Positions 40,980-48,742 of a stretch of DNA of 64,000 bases are shown one piece after another. Under the pieces are notes generated by a model. That model was not told the DNA's origin. It did no database searches and worked only from the letters and a program-made list of their open reading frames with translations. Within the stretch, counting starts at the first letter, position 1; each line of letters begins with the position of its first letter. Origin of the DNA: Bifidobacterium breve (GTDB lineage: Bacteria > Actinomycetota > Thermoleophilia > Solirubrobacterales > Solirubrobacteraceae); contig CAMCUD010000011.1 of NCBI GenBank assembly GCA_945878865.1, forward strand, positions 1 to 64,000, in the 5' to 3' direction. A program made the translations under genes and the position numbers.

Positions 40980-41001
40980 ACGATCTCGTTGTTGAGATCG
41001 T
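40980..41001. promoter_or_regulatory. Dyad operator candidate, ACGATCTC-N6-GAGATCGT
   Basis: Perfect 8-bp arms flank GTTGTT in an unusually AT-rich stretch upstream of the zinc-motif protein gene. A minus-strand CATAGT, a possible -10, lies about 20 bp downstream in the direction of that gene, so the dyad sits near the -35 position. Confidence 0.5.
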
Positions 41002-41033
41002 GTTAAGCCGCGATGTGACTGCTCGGTCAGTTT

Positions 41034-41049
41034 CCCCGCCAACGCGGGG
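41034..41049. terminator. Weak hairpin after nadB
   Basis: CCCCGC (41034-41039) and GCGGGG (41044-41049) with a CAAC loop lie 3-4 bases beyond the nadB stop on the minus strand. The 6-bp stem is short and no T tract follows, so this is a modest candidate. Confidence 0.4.
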
Positions 41050-41052
41050 GTT

Positions 41053-42513
41053 TCAGGACCAGTGCTCGAGCCGCGAGGCACCGTCTCGGCCGACCACAGC
41101 GTGGACGCCGTCGAGGTCCGAGACGGTGTCCGGGTGATCCGCGCGGGTGTGCGCGCCACGGCTCTCCTCGCGCCCGAGGGCGCACGCCGCGATGAGACGC
41201 GCAAGCGGGTGGGGGTCGTCGAGCAGGCGCTCGAGGCCCTCGCGGGTGCGGACGAGTCCCGCATCGCGCCACAGCGCCTCCTGCGTCGCCCGGGTGGGGC
41301 GCGTCAGCGGCGATGGCGCCGGCGCGCCCGCCCCGCCGTTGCCGGTCGCGGGCTCGTCGACCGCGGCGGTCGCCGCACGGGCGCCGAAGACGAAGCACTC
41401 GCTGAGGCTGTTCGACGCGAGCCGGTTGGCACCGTGCAGGCCCGTGCAGGCCGCCTCGCCGACCGCATAGAGGCCCGCGACGCTCGCACGCCCGTCCAGG
41501 TCGGTGACGACGCCGCCCATCATGTAGTGCGACGCCGGGGCGACGGGGATGAGCTGCGTCGTCGGATCGATCCCGGCCTCGCGCAGCGCCGAGACGACGT
41601 TGGGGAAGAGCAGCGGATCCACCGCCCGCATGTCGAGCCCCACGGAGGTCGCGCCGGTGCGCTCCAACTCGGTGAAGATGGCGCGCGCCACCTCGTCGCG
41701 CGGGGCGAGCTCATCGACGAACCGCGACCCGTCGGCCGTGTGGAGCGTCGCCCCCTCGCCGCGGATCGCCTCGGTGATGAGGAAGCCCTCGCGGCCCTTG
41801 ACCCCCACGACGGCGGTCGGATGGAACTGCAGGAACTCGAGGTCGGCGAGATCGGCGCCGGCGGCGTGCGCGAGCGAGAGGCCGATCCCCAGGGACCCAG
41901 GCGGGTTCGTCGTGCGCGACCAGAGCGCGGCTGCGCCGCCGGTGGACAGGATCGTTCCGCGGGCGCGGATCGCGCGGCCGTCCTCGAGGACGACACCGAC
42001 GCAGCGGCCATCCTCGATCCAGAGGTTCGTCGCCCGCGCCCCCTCGAAGACCGTGACGCCGGGCTCCTCGACCACGCGCGCCGAGAGCTGACGCACGATG
42101 CGCCGCCCGGTGGCGCTGCCGCCGCAGTGCGCGACCCGGCGGCGGGTATGCCCGCCCTCCAGGCCGAGCGAGAGGCGGCCGTGCCGGTCGGCGTCGAAGA
42201 CGACCCCGAGGCGCTCGAGGTCGCGCAGCCGGTCGGGCGCCTCGGAGACGAGCACCTGCGCGGCGGACCGGCGGACGGCGCCGCGGCCGGCGGCCTCCGT
42301 GTCCTGGAGGTGCAGCTCGGGCGAATCGTCCTCGGCGATCGCGGCGGCGATCCCGCCCTGCGCCCAGTAGCTCGCGGTCTGGGCGAGCGGCGTCGCGCTC
42401 ACGAGCACGACGTTCGCGCCCGCGGCAGCGGCGGTGAGCGCGGTGAAGAGGCCTGCGCCGCCTGCGCCGATGACGGCGACATCGCAGCGCCGGGGGTCGA
42501 GGCCGTCCGGCAT
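41053..42513 (-). CDS. nadB: L-aspartate oxidase
   Basis: A 486-residue flavoprotein of the succinate dehydrogenase/fumarate reductase family, matching NadB, which oxidises L-aspartate to iminoaspartate for NAD synthesis. The FAD motif is VAVIGAGGAGLFTALTAA at the N-terminus. SYWAQGGIAAA and EGGHTRRRVAHCGGSATGR follow; then the active-site segments EFLQFHPTAV and MMGGVVTDLDGR, and finally GLYAVGEAACTGLHGANRLASN. nadA and nadC are not adjacent. TACCGT ends 8 nt before the ATG at 42513. Only 22 bp separate this start from the divergent hydrolase gene. Confidence 0.93.
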   Translation of the reverse strand: MPDGLDPRRCDVAVIGAGGAGLFTALTAAAAGANVVLVSATPLAQTASYWAQGGIAAAIAEDDSPELHLQDTEAAGRGAVRRSAAQVLVSEAPDRLRDLERLGVVFDADRHGRLSLGLEGGHTRRRVAHCGGSATGRRIVRQLSARVVEEPGVTVFEGARATNLWIEDGRCVGVVLEDGRAIRARGTILSTGGAAALWSRTTNPPGSLGIGLSLAHAAGADLADLEFLQFHPTAVVGVKGREGFLITEAIRGEGATLHTADGSRFVDELAPRDEVARAIFTELERTGATSVGLDMRAVDPLLFPNVVSALREAGIDPTTQLIPVAPASHYMMGGVVTDLDGRASVAGLYAVGEAACTGLHGANRLASNSLSECFVFGARAATAAVDEPATGNGGAGAPAPSPLTRPTRATQEALWRDAGLVRTREGLERLLDDPHPLARLIAACALGREESRGAHTRADHPDTVSDLDGVHAVVGRDGASRLEHWS

Positions 42514-42535
42514 AGGCGGGTACGGTAGTCGGCTC
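42514..42535. promoter_or_regulatory. 22-bp divergent promoter with interlocking -10 boxes
   Basis: The plus-strand -10 TACGGT (42521-42526) and minus-strand -10 TACCGT (reverse complement of 42522-42527) share five bases, because TACGGTA reads as TACCGTA on the other strand. They lie 9 and 8 nt from their start codons. Neither gene has a ribosome site, so both transcripts should be leaderless and mutually exclusive. Confidence 0.6.
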
Positions 42536-43561
42536 ATGGCCGCACCGGTCCTGTTGCACCATCCCGCCTCGCTCGAGCACGACACGGGCATGCACCCGGA
42601 GTCGGCTGCGCGCATCGCCGCGATTCACCGCGAGCTCGACGCGCGCGGCGGGCTCGGCTGGGAGCGCCGCGAGTCCGAGCGGGCGTCCCGGGAGGCGATT
42701 CTCGCCGTGCACCCGTCGCGTCATCTGCTTGCGATCGAGGAGCTCGCGGCGGCCGGCGGCGGGCAGATCGACATGGACACGGTCGTCAGCGAGGGCTCGT
42801 ACGAGGCGGCGCTGCGCGCCGCCGGGGGCGCGGTCGGCGTGGTCGACCTGCTCCTCAGCGGCGAGGCGCCGGCGGCCGCCACAGCGCAGCGGCCGCCCGG
42901 CCACCACTGCGAGGCGGGCCGGCCGATGGGCTTCTGCCTGTTCAACAACGTCGCGATCGGGGCGCAGCACGCGCTCGACGCGCACGGGCTCGAGCGCGTG
43001 ATGATCGTCGACTGGGACGTGCACCACGGCAACGGGACGAACGACATCTTCCACGCCTCGCACGAGGTCCTGTTCGTCTCGCTGCACCAGTGGCCGCTGT
43101 ACCCGGGGACCGGGCCGGCGGAGGACGTCGGCGAGGGTCGCGGCCTCGGCCACACCGTCAACCTGCCGATGATGCCCGGATCGGGCGACGCGCATTGGGT
43201 GTCGATGGTCGAGCACGTGGTGCGGCCGCTCGGGCGGATCTACCGGCCGGAGCTCATCCTCATCAGCGCCGGGTACGACGCCCACCGCGACGACCCGCTT
43301 GCTGACTGCCGCGTCAGCGACGAGGGCTACGCGGCGATGGCGGCGTCGCTGCGCGCCCTCGGGGCCGATGTCGAGGCGCCGGTGGGCGTCGTGCTCGAGG
43401 GCGGCTACGACGTGGACGCGCTCGGCCGGGCGTTCGCCGACACGCTCGCGACGCTCGGCGCCGCCGAGCCACCTCCGGCACCGGAGATCGACGAGCATCC
43501 CGCGGTGTCGCAGGCGCTGCGCCGCGTCGCGCGGAGCTGGCCGCAGCTCGCCGGGATCTGA
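42536..43561 (+). CDS. Histone deacetylase-like amidohydrolase (AcuC/acetylpolyamine type)
   Basis: A 341-residue class-II-like histone deacetylase-fold protein. The active-site blocks are complete: RPPGHHCEAGRPMGFC (general-base His pair), FNNVAIGA, IVDWDVHHGNGTNDIF (zinc Asp and His) and ILISAGYDAHRDDPLA (second zinc Asp). A C-terminal LEGGYDVDALG follows. Bacterial members remove acetyl groups from polyamines or proteins such as acetyl-CoA synthetase. Start codon supported by TACGGT ending 9 nt upstream. It shares its promoter region with nadB, which may tie deacetylation to NAD or acetate metabolism, though that is speculative. Confidence 0.93.
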   Translation: MAAPVLLHHPASLEHDTGMHPESAARIAAIHRELDARGGLGWERRESERASREAILAVHPSRHLLAIEELAAAGGGQIDMDTVVSEGSYEAALRAAGGAVGVVDLLLSGEAPAAATAQRPPGHHCEAGRPMGFCLFNNVAIGAQHALDAHGLERVMIVDWDVHHGNGTNDIFHASHEVLFVSLHQWPLYPGTGPAEDVGEGRGLGHTVNLPMMPGSGDAHWVSMVEHVVRPLGRIYRPELILISAGYDAHRDDPLADCRVSDEGYAAMAASLRALGADVEAPVGVVLEGGYDVDALGRAFADTLATLGAAEPPPAPEIDEHPAVSQALRRVARSWPQLAGI

Positions 43562-43564
43562 GGA

Positions 43565-43867
43565 CTACGGCGTCGTCGTCGGCGCAGGCGCCGGCGCGGG
43601 CTGGGCCGCCGGAGCCGCGGTCGTCGCCGGGGTCGTGTCGGCATCGTCGTTCGTCAGCGCGACGAAGGCGGCTGCGAGGGCTGCGCCGGCGAGCACGACG
43701 ACGACGGCGACGATGGCGATCGGCGCACGCCAGTTCGGCGTGGGCGCCAGACGCGTCCGGGCCGGGGCCCCGCACTCCAGGCACCAGTCCTGCTCGGGGC
43801 CGACCGCCGCGCCGCAGCGCGGGCACGCGATCGTGCCGGGCGGCGTCTCGATGGCGGGGGTGCTCAC
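43565..43867 (-). CDS. Small zinc-ribbon membrane protein
   Basis: A 100-residue protein with an N-terminal zinc ribbon (CPRCGAAVGPEQDWCLECGA, residues 15-34), one membrane helix (IAIVAVVVVLAGAALAAAFVAL) and a Thr/Ala/Pro-rich tail outside the membrane. This layout is common in actinobacterial envelope regulators of unknown role. Its ATG overlaps the stop of the larger zinc-ribbon gene upstream, so the two are coupled and may interact. It converges on the deacetylase-like gene with 3 bases between stops. Confidence 0.78.
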   Translation of the reverse strand: MSTPAIETPPGTIACPRCGAAVGPEQDWCLECGAPARTRLAPTPNWRAPIAIVAVVVVLAGAALAAAFVALTNDDADTTPATTAAPAAQPAPAPAPTTTP

Positions 43868-44676
43868 CGGTTGGCCGGCGGCGGGGTGAGTGGTTCGCCG
43901 GGGGTGATCGCGGGGTCGTTCGGCGCGCCGTTCGCGGGCGCGGCGCTGAGCGGCGCGCTGCCGACGTCGCTCGCGCTCACCGGTGGCTGAGCGCCCACCG
44001 GTGCGACGGGGGCCGAGGGCGCGGAGGCCACCGCGGGCGCGGTGGGCGGGGCCGGGGCGGTGACGACCGGCGGCGCGTCACCGATCTGCAGGCCGCAGTT
44101 CGCGCAGAAGTTCGCGTCGCTTGACGTGAGGGCGCCGCACCGCGCGCAGCTGGAGATCCCGGCCTCGCGCAGCTCGGTGACCGCGCGGCGCTCGTTCAGC
44201 GCCGCCTCGATGGTCCGCATCTCACGGTCCACGGCGCTCAGCGTCTGCAGCTTGGCCTCGACGAGGTCGAAGCGCTGGCGGCGGAAGCGGCGCAAATCGA
44301 AGACGAGCCCGCCCAGGTCGCGCAGGCCGAGCTCGTGGGCCCGGCGCAGGTACCGCAGGCGTCGTCGCATGCGGCCGCGCTCGCGGAACCCGGGGCGGCC
44401 CGGCTCGGCGGGGTCTGTGCCTGCAGGCTGGGCCGGCGGCTCCTCGGGTGCGGCCTCGGCGGCCGGCGCCGCAACCGGGGCGGGAGCGGCGGTGTGCGCG
44501 ATCGTCGGGACGTCGTCGGGCGTCAGGCCGGCAGGGGCCTGCGCGCCGGCGTCGCCGGGGGCGGTGAGGGGGGCCGCGGCATCAGCCTGGGCGGCGGGGA
44601 GATCCGTCGGAGACGGATCCTCCGTGGCCGGAGGGCTGGCGCTGCGACCGAGGATGCGCTGCTTGAGACCGGTCAT
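43864..44676 (-). CDS. Zinc-ribbon protein with coiled region and Pro/Ala-rich flanks
   Basis: A 270-residue protein that I do not recognise by name. Residues 10-95 are Ala/Pro-rich and disordered. Residues 95-170 are basic and helical (RMRRRLRYLRRAHELGLRDLGGLVFDLRRF), likely a coiled coil. A zinc ribbon follows near 175-195 (CARCGALTSSDANFCANCG), and then another Ala/Pro-rich tail. No signal peptide. A minus-strand TATACT about 40 nt upstream of the ATG is a good -10. It is coupled to the small zinc-ribbon membrane protein gene. Confidence 0.78.
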   Translation of the reverse strand: MTGLKQRILGRSASPPATEDPSPTDLPAAQADAAAPLTAPGDAGAQAPAGLTPDDVPTIAHTAAPAPVAAPAAEAAPEEPPAQPAGTDPAEPGRPGFRERGRMRRRLRYLRRAHELGLRDLGGLVFDLRRFRRQRFDLVEAKLQTLSAVDREMRTIEAALNERRAVTELREAGISSCARCGALTSSDANFCANCGLQIGDAPPVVTAPAPPTAPAVASAPSAPVAPVGAQPPVSASDVGSAPLSAAPANGAPNDPAITPGEPLTPPPANR

Positions 44677-44775
44677 GACGTCAGGCGCGGGTGATCGCTC
44701 CCCTGCGCCACGTGCGCCCAGTATACGGACGTGCTCCGGCGGCTCCGGACTACGCGAAGTCCCCGCACTTCCTGC

Positions 44776-44804
44776 GCGAAACCGGCACGGTCGCGCGGTT
44801 TCGC
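44776..44804 (+). promoter_or_regulatory. Dyad upstream of the pilin gene
   Basis: GCGAAACCG (44776-44784) and CGGTTTCGC (44796-44804) are perfect 9-bp arms with an 11-bp spacer, about one helical turn. It lies 60 bp upstream of the Flp-type pilin ATG and could be an operator for it. No clear plus-strand -10 was found nearby. Confidence 0.45.
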
Positions 44805-44863
44805 CTTCACAGCTCGGTCAGCAGGCTCGGCCATGTTGCTGAAACCCACACGGAGGTTCTCCG

Positions 44864-45076
44864 ATGCTGTACCGACTGATGGGCCGCGGCCACGCCGCGA
44901 TGCTGCGCCTGCGCGAGGACGCGGGGCAGGGGACGATCGAGTACGTCGGGCTGATGGTGCTGATGGCGACGGTGCTGACCGCGGTGGTGAAGGGCTCCGC
45001 GGACGTGAACCTGCCCAAAGTGATCGTCACCCACATCAAGGAGCAGGTCGAGAAGGTGGGGAGCGCCAAGTCGTGA
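44864..45076 (+). CDS. Flp/Fap-type pilin-like protein
   Basis: A 70-residue protein with the type IVb (Flp) prepilin signature GQGTIEYVGL at residues 21-30. Cleavage after Gly21 would leave Glu26 at +5 and Tyr27 at +6, as in Flp pilins. The hydrophobic helix VGLMVLMATVLTAVV follows at once. A basic leader (YRLMGRGHAAMLRLRED) precedes. The ribosome site CGGAGG is strong. No prepilin peptidase or Tad secretion genes are in the window, so it may be served by machinery elsewhere. Confidence 0.85.
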   Translation: MLYRLMGRGHAAMLRLREDAGQGTIEYVGLMVLMATVLTAVVKGSADVNLPKVIVTHIKEQVEKVGSAKS

Positions 45077-45121
45077 GGCGCGCGAGGCGGCCGGGATCGC
45101 GTCTGCCACCATGGCCGGGCT

Positions 45122-45967
45122 GTGTCCCCGCGCGATCCCGACCGCCCCGTCGCCGTCTTCGACTCCGGCGTGGGCGGTCTCACCGTCCTGCACGAGCTGC
45201 TCGTGCGCCTGCCGCAGGAGGACTACCTCTACCTCGGCGACACCGCCCGCTTCCCGTACGGCGAGAAGACCCCGGCGCAGCTGCGCGCCTTCGCGCTGCA
45301 GATCGCCGATGCGCTTCTTGCGCGCGACGCCAAGCTCCTCGTGGTCGCGTGCAACTCGGCCACCGCGGCCGCGCTGCCGGCGCTGCGCGAGCACGTGGCC
45401 GCCGTCGCGCCGCACGTTGATGTGCTCGGCGTGGTGTCCAACGAGTCGCGCCTCGCGGTCGCCGCGTCGGCGACCGGGCGCATCGGGCTGCTCGCCACCG
45501 TCGCAACGGTCACGAGCGGCGCGTACGCGCGGGCCGTCGCCGACGTCGACCCGGCGGCGCAGCTCACCAGCGTGCCGTGCCCGGACCTCGCCAGCCTCAT
45601 CCAGGAGGATGCCCTGATCACAGACGAGATGCTCCAGACCGTGCGCGGGTACTGCGCGCCGCTGCGCGAGGCCGGCGTCGACACGGTGATCCTTGGCTGC
45701 ACCCACTACCCGCTCGTCGCTCCGATGCTCCAGCGCACGCTGGGCCCCGGGGTGCGGCTCGTCAGCTCCGGGGAGGCGATGGCCCGCAGCGTCGCCGACG
45801 CGCTGGCCGCGCGCGGGATCGGCCGACCGGCAGGCGGGCCGGAGGGCGCGTACCGCTTCCTGGCGACGGGCGACCCGGAGAGCTTCCGCGCGCACGGCAC
45901 CCGGTTCCTGCAGCTCCCGATTGGCGAGGTCGAGCACGTCGACCTCGCGGTCGAGGTGCCGGCATGA
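45122..45967 (+). CDS. murI: Glutamate racemase
   Basis: A 281-residue MurI, converting L- to D-glutamate for peptidoglycan. The two catalytic cysteines are Cys77 (VACNSATAAALP) and Cys193 (LGCTHYPLV). The opening VAVFDSGVGGLTVL with the first acid, and GDTARFPYG, are typical. The GTG at 45122 is chosen because the family N-terminus begins here; an out-of-frame ATG at 45111 is ignored. The stop overlaps the start of rph. murI-rph-rdgB is a recurrent actinobacterial order. Confidence 0.96.
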   Translation: MSPRDPDRPVAVFDSGVGGLTVLHELLVRLPQEDYLYLGDTARFPYGEKTPAQLRAFALQIADALLARDAKLLVVACNSATAAALPALREHVAAVAPHVDVLGVVSNESRLAVAASATGRIGLLATVATVTSGAYARAVADVDPAAQLTSVPCPDLASLIQEDALITDEMLQTVRGYCAPLREAGVDTVILGCTHYPLVAPMLQRTLGPGVRLVSSGEAMARSVADALAARGIGRPAGGPEGAYRFLATGDPESFRAHGTRFLQLPIGEVEHVDLAVEVPA

Positions 45968-46698
45968 GCGCGCCGGAGCGCAGCGGCGGCCGGGGACCCG
46001 GCGATCCGCGCGACATCGAGATCATGCCCGGGTTCGTCCCCACCGCGGCGGGGTCGGTCCTCATGCGGCAGGGCGAGACGCGCGTGATCTGCACGGCGTC
46101 GGTGCAGGAGTCCGTGCCGAAGTGGATGGCCGGCCGGGGCACCGGCTGGGTCACCGCCGAGTACGCGATGCTCCCCGCCTCCACGGGGCAGCGCAAGCCC
46201 CGCGACGTGGCGAAGGGGCGGCAGGACGGTCGCGGCGTCGAGATCCAGCGGCTGATCGGCCGGTCGCTTCGCGGGGTCGTCGACTTCGCCGCGCTCGGAG
46301 AGCGGACGGTCTACCTCGACTGCGACGTGCTCACCGCCGACGGCGGGACCCGCTGCGCCTCGATCACCGGCGCGTACGTCGCGCTCGAGCTGGCGTGCGC
46401 CGCGCTGGTCGCCGACGGCCGTCTGGAGCGCTCGCCGCTGACCGGGACGCTCGCGGCAATCTCGTGCGGCGTCGTCGACGGTGTGCCGCTGTGCGATCTC
46501 GACTACGCCGAGGACTCGCAGGCCGAGGTCGACGCGAACTTCGTCATGACCGGCGAGGGCGGGCTCATCGAGGTCCAGGCGACCGCGGAGCGCACGCCGC
46601 TCTCGCGGGCGCACCTCGGGGACCTGCTCGAGCTGGCGGCGGGCGGGATCTCGATCCTCCACGACGCGCAGCGCGCGGCGACGGGAGCCGCGGCGTGA
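45964..46698 (+). CDS. rph: Ribonuclease PH
   Basis: A 244-residue RNase PH, a phosphate-dependent 3' exoribonuclease that trims tRNA ends. Family blocks are VLMRQGETRVICTASV, GWVTAEYAMLPASTGQRK with the active-site Arg region, GRSLRGVVDF, TVYLDCDVLTADGGTRCASITGA and DLDYAEDSQAEVDANFVMTG. The N-terminal segment (SGGRGPGDPRDIEI) is looser than the usual RxDGR-DELRP form but aligns. It overlaps both neighbours (ATGA with murI, GTGA with rdgB), so the three are one translational unit. Confidence 0.95.
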   Translation: MSAPERSGGRGPGDPRDIEIMPGFVPTAAGSVLMRQGETRVICTASVQESVPKWMAGRGTGWVTAEYAMLPASTGQRKPRDVAKGRQDGRGVEIQRLIGRSLRGVVDFAALGERTVYLDCDVLTADGGTRCASITGAYVALELACAALVADGRLERSPLTGTLAAISCGVVDGVPLCDLDYAEDSQAEVDANFVMTGEGGLIEVQATAERTPLSRAHLGDLLELAAGGISILHDAQRAATGAAA

Positions 46699-47267
46699 AC
46701 CTCGTCCTGGCGACCCGCAACGCCCACAAGGCCCGCGAGTTCGCCGACATGCTCGCGCCGCACACCGTGGTCGCGCTGCCCGACGATGTCGTCTTGCCGC
46801 CCGAGGACGGCGACACGTTCGCCGAGAACGCGCTCGGCAAGGCCCGCGCCGCCGCGGCGGCCACAGGCCAGGTGGCGATCGCCGACGACTCCGGCATCGT
46901 CTCCGACGCCCTCGGCGGCCGGCCGGGCGTCCGCTCGGCGCGGTTCGCCGGCGAGGACGCGACGGACGAGGAGAACCTCGCCAAGCTCCTGCGCGAGGCG
47001 CCGGCCGGCAGCGCGCTGGCCTACGTCTGCGCGCTGGCCTTCGTGACGCCGGACGGCCAGGAGCATGTGGTCGAGGGCCGGTGCACGGGCACGCTCGCTT
47101 CCGAGCCGCGCGGCGACGGCGGCTTCGGGTACGACCCGGCGTTCCTGCCCGACGACCGTGACGATGATCGGACGATGGCTGAGATCACCGCCGAGGAGAA
47201 GGCGGCGATCAGCCATCGCGGACGCGCGGCCCGGGCTCTGCTGGACTGGCTCAGTCGCGCAGGTTGA
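46695..47267 (+). CDS. rdgB: XTP/dITP diphosphatase (RdgB/HAM1)
   Basis: A 190-residue house-cleaning pyrophosphatase removing non-canonical purine nucleotides. Signature segments are LVLATRNAHKAREF at the start, ENALGKARAAA, the metal-binding ADDSGIVSDALGGRPGVRSARFAG, the GDGGFGYDPAFLP nucleotide loop, and AAISHRGRAARAL. The GTG start overlaps the rph stop. Its 3' end overlaps by 17 bases the 3' end of a very small membrane protein gene on the other strand. Confidence 0.95.
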   Translation: MNLVLATRNAHKAREFADMLAPHTVVALPDDVVLPPEDGDTFAENALGKARAAAAATGQVAIADDSGIVSDALGGRPGVRSARFAGEDATDEENLAKLLREAPAGSALAYVCALAFVTPDGQEHVVEGRCTGTLASEPRGDGGFGYDPAFLPDDRDDDRTMAEITAEEKAAISHRGRAARALLDWLSRAG

Positions 47268-47394
47268 TGGCGGCGCTCGCGCCGACGGCGAGCGCCAGCG
47301 CGGCGTACCCGTAGTACGCCGAGATGAGCAGCAGCAGCGCGGTGATGAGCGCGGCGCCGACGGTTGAGATCCACGCGATGCGTCCGAGGTCCAC
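47251..47394 (-). CDS. 47-residue two-helix membrane protein
   Basis: A short reading frame opens with GTG at 47394 and ends with TGA at 47251. It encodes 47 residues: a first membrane helix (RIAWISTVGAALITALLLLI), the turn SAYYGYAAL, a second hydrophobic stretch (ALALAVGASAAI) and a terminal NLRD. The hydrophobic, tyrosine-containing composition in a region otherwise without a gene, with AGGA about 8 nt before the GTG, supports coding. It converges on rdgB and is divergent from pyrF, with 46 bp between starts. No family recognised. Confidence 0.55.
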   Translation of the reverse strand: MDLGRIAWISTVGAALITALLLLISAYYGYAALALAVGASAAINLRD

Positions 47395-47440
47395 GCCTAC
47401 ATCCTGCCGCATCCGCCAGCGGTGCTAGCGTCGGCCGCCG

Positions 47441-48346
47441 ATGACGAGCTTCGCTGACCGCCTGGCCGAGCGCGTCGCGGCCCGGTCGAGCCAGATCGTG
47501 CTCGGGCTGGATCCCGACCCGGGAAAGCTGTGGCCGGTCGCCCTCGAGGCGGCCCCCGCCGAGGGGGACCCGGCCGAGCGAGCCGCGACTGCGGTGGCCG
47601 CCCACTGCACCGCCGTGATCGACGCGGCCGGTGAGGCGTGCGTCGCGATCAAGCCGCAGCTGGCGTGCTTCGAACGCCTCGGCGCGCTCGGATGGGCTGC
47701 GCTCGAAACGGTCACGCGCCACGCCCATGAGGCGGGCCTCCTGGTCATCGCCGACGGCAAGCGCGGCGACATCGACGTCACCGCGAAGGCGTATGGGCAG
47801 GCGCTGTTCGGCCCGGTCCAGACGCCGTTCGGCGAACTCCCCGGCCTCCAGGCCGACGCGATCACCGCCAACCCGCTGATGGGGCGTGACACGCTCGCGC
47901 CGCTCGTCGACGCGGCGCGCGCCGCCGCAGGCGGGGTCTTCGTCCTGGTACGGACGTCGAATCCCGGCGCCGCGGACGTCGAGGACCTGCGCCTCAGCGA
48001 CGGCACGCCGGTCTGGGAGCGCCTGGCCGCGATCGTCGCGGAGACCGGCGAGCCCGGCGCCCACGGCCTCGCCGATGTGGGAGCGGTCTGCGGCGCCACG
48101 GCCCCCGAGCACCTCGCCCGCCTGCGGGAGCTCATGCCGCGCTCGCCGTTCCTGCTGCCGGGCGTCGGCGCCCAGGGCGGCCGCGTCGAGGATCTGCTGC
48201 CCGCCTTTGCGCCCGGCCCCGCCGGCGGCCTCATCGCGGCGTCGCGTTCGATCGTGCGGGCGCACGAGCAGGACGGAGGCGATCCGGCCACCGCCGCGCG
48301 CGCCGCGGCCGAGTCCCTGCGGGCCACCGCATGGTCGCTCGTCTGA
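47441..48346 (+). CDS. pyrF: Orotidine 5'-phosphate decarboxylase
   Basis: A 301-residue OMP decarboxylase of the longer actinobacterial type, making UMP from OMP. The catalytic array is IADGKRGDIDVTAKAY, with the Lys and paired Asp residues. The N-terminal VLGLDPDPGKLWP and the late FLLPGVGAQGGRVEDL phosphate-binding loop are conserved. It is separated from other pyr genes. TAGCGT ends 9 nt before the ATG and there is no ribosome site, suggesting a leaderless message. Confidence 0.95.
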   Translation: MTSFADRLAERVAARSSQIVLGLDPDPGKLWPVALEAAPAEGDPAERAATAVAAHCTAVIDAAGEACVAIKPQLACFERLGALGWAALETVTRHAHEAGLLVIADGKRGDIDVTAKAYGQALFGPVQTPFGELPGLQADAITANPLMGRDTLAPLVDAARAAAGGVFVLVRTSNPGAADVEDLRLSDGTPVWERLAAIVAETGEPGAHGLADVGAVCGATAPEHLARLRELMPRSPFLLPGVGAQGGRVEDLLPAFAPGPAGGLIAASRSIVRAHEQDGGDPATAARAAAESLRATAWSLV

Positions 48347-48409
48347 CCGGGGTGCACGTCGGCGCCCACGGTGAGGCGGACCGGACCGGTTCCGTATCCT
48401 CCGCGATCG

Positions 48410-48742
48410 ATGTCGACGTCTCGCCCCAGCCGGATCCTCGCGCCCCTCGCGCTCATCGTCTGTGTCATCGCGGTGGGGATCGTCTTCTCCAACACGATGG
48501 GCGGGGACGACGGCGGCGCCGACAAGGCGTCGACCTCCCAGACCTCGACGGCCAAGAAAAAGAGCTCGTCGTCGAAGAAGCGCAAGACGTACGTGGTGAA
48601 GTCCGGCGACAGCTTCTCGGTGATCTCCGAGAAGACGGGCGTCCCGGTCGAGGATCTCGTCCAGCTCAACCCGGGCGTCGACCCGCAGAGCTTGCGCACC
48701 GGGCAGAAGCTCAAGCTCGTCGCCTCCTCGTCGTCGTCATGA
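48410..48742 (+). CDS. Membrane-anchored LysM-domain protein
   Basis: A 110-residue protein: N-terminal anchor (ILAPLALIVCVIAVGIVF), a Ser/Thr/Lys-rich linker and one LysM domain (TYVVKSGDSFSVISEKTGV and LVQLNPGVDPQSLRTGQKL), ending in a serine run. LysM binds peptidoglycan N-acetylglucosamine, so the protein probably tethers or scaffolds at the wall. The ATG overlaps no gene, but its stop overlaps the start of the DD-carboxypeptidase gene (ATGA), so both may work on peptidoglycan together. TATCCT ends 9 nt before the ATG. Confidence 0.9.
   Translation: MSTSRPSRILAPLALIVCVIAVGIVFSNTMGGDDGGADKASTSQTSTAKKKSSSSKKRKTYVVKSGDSFSVISEKTGVPVEDLVQLNPGVDPQSLRTGQKLKLVASSSSS

Noticed and set aside
45111-45617. 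ATG-started frame overlapping the murI start
   Set aside because: It is out of frame with MurI and has Arg/Ser/Pro-rich shadow composition. The GTG at 45122 gives the family N-terminus.
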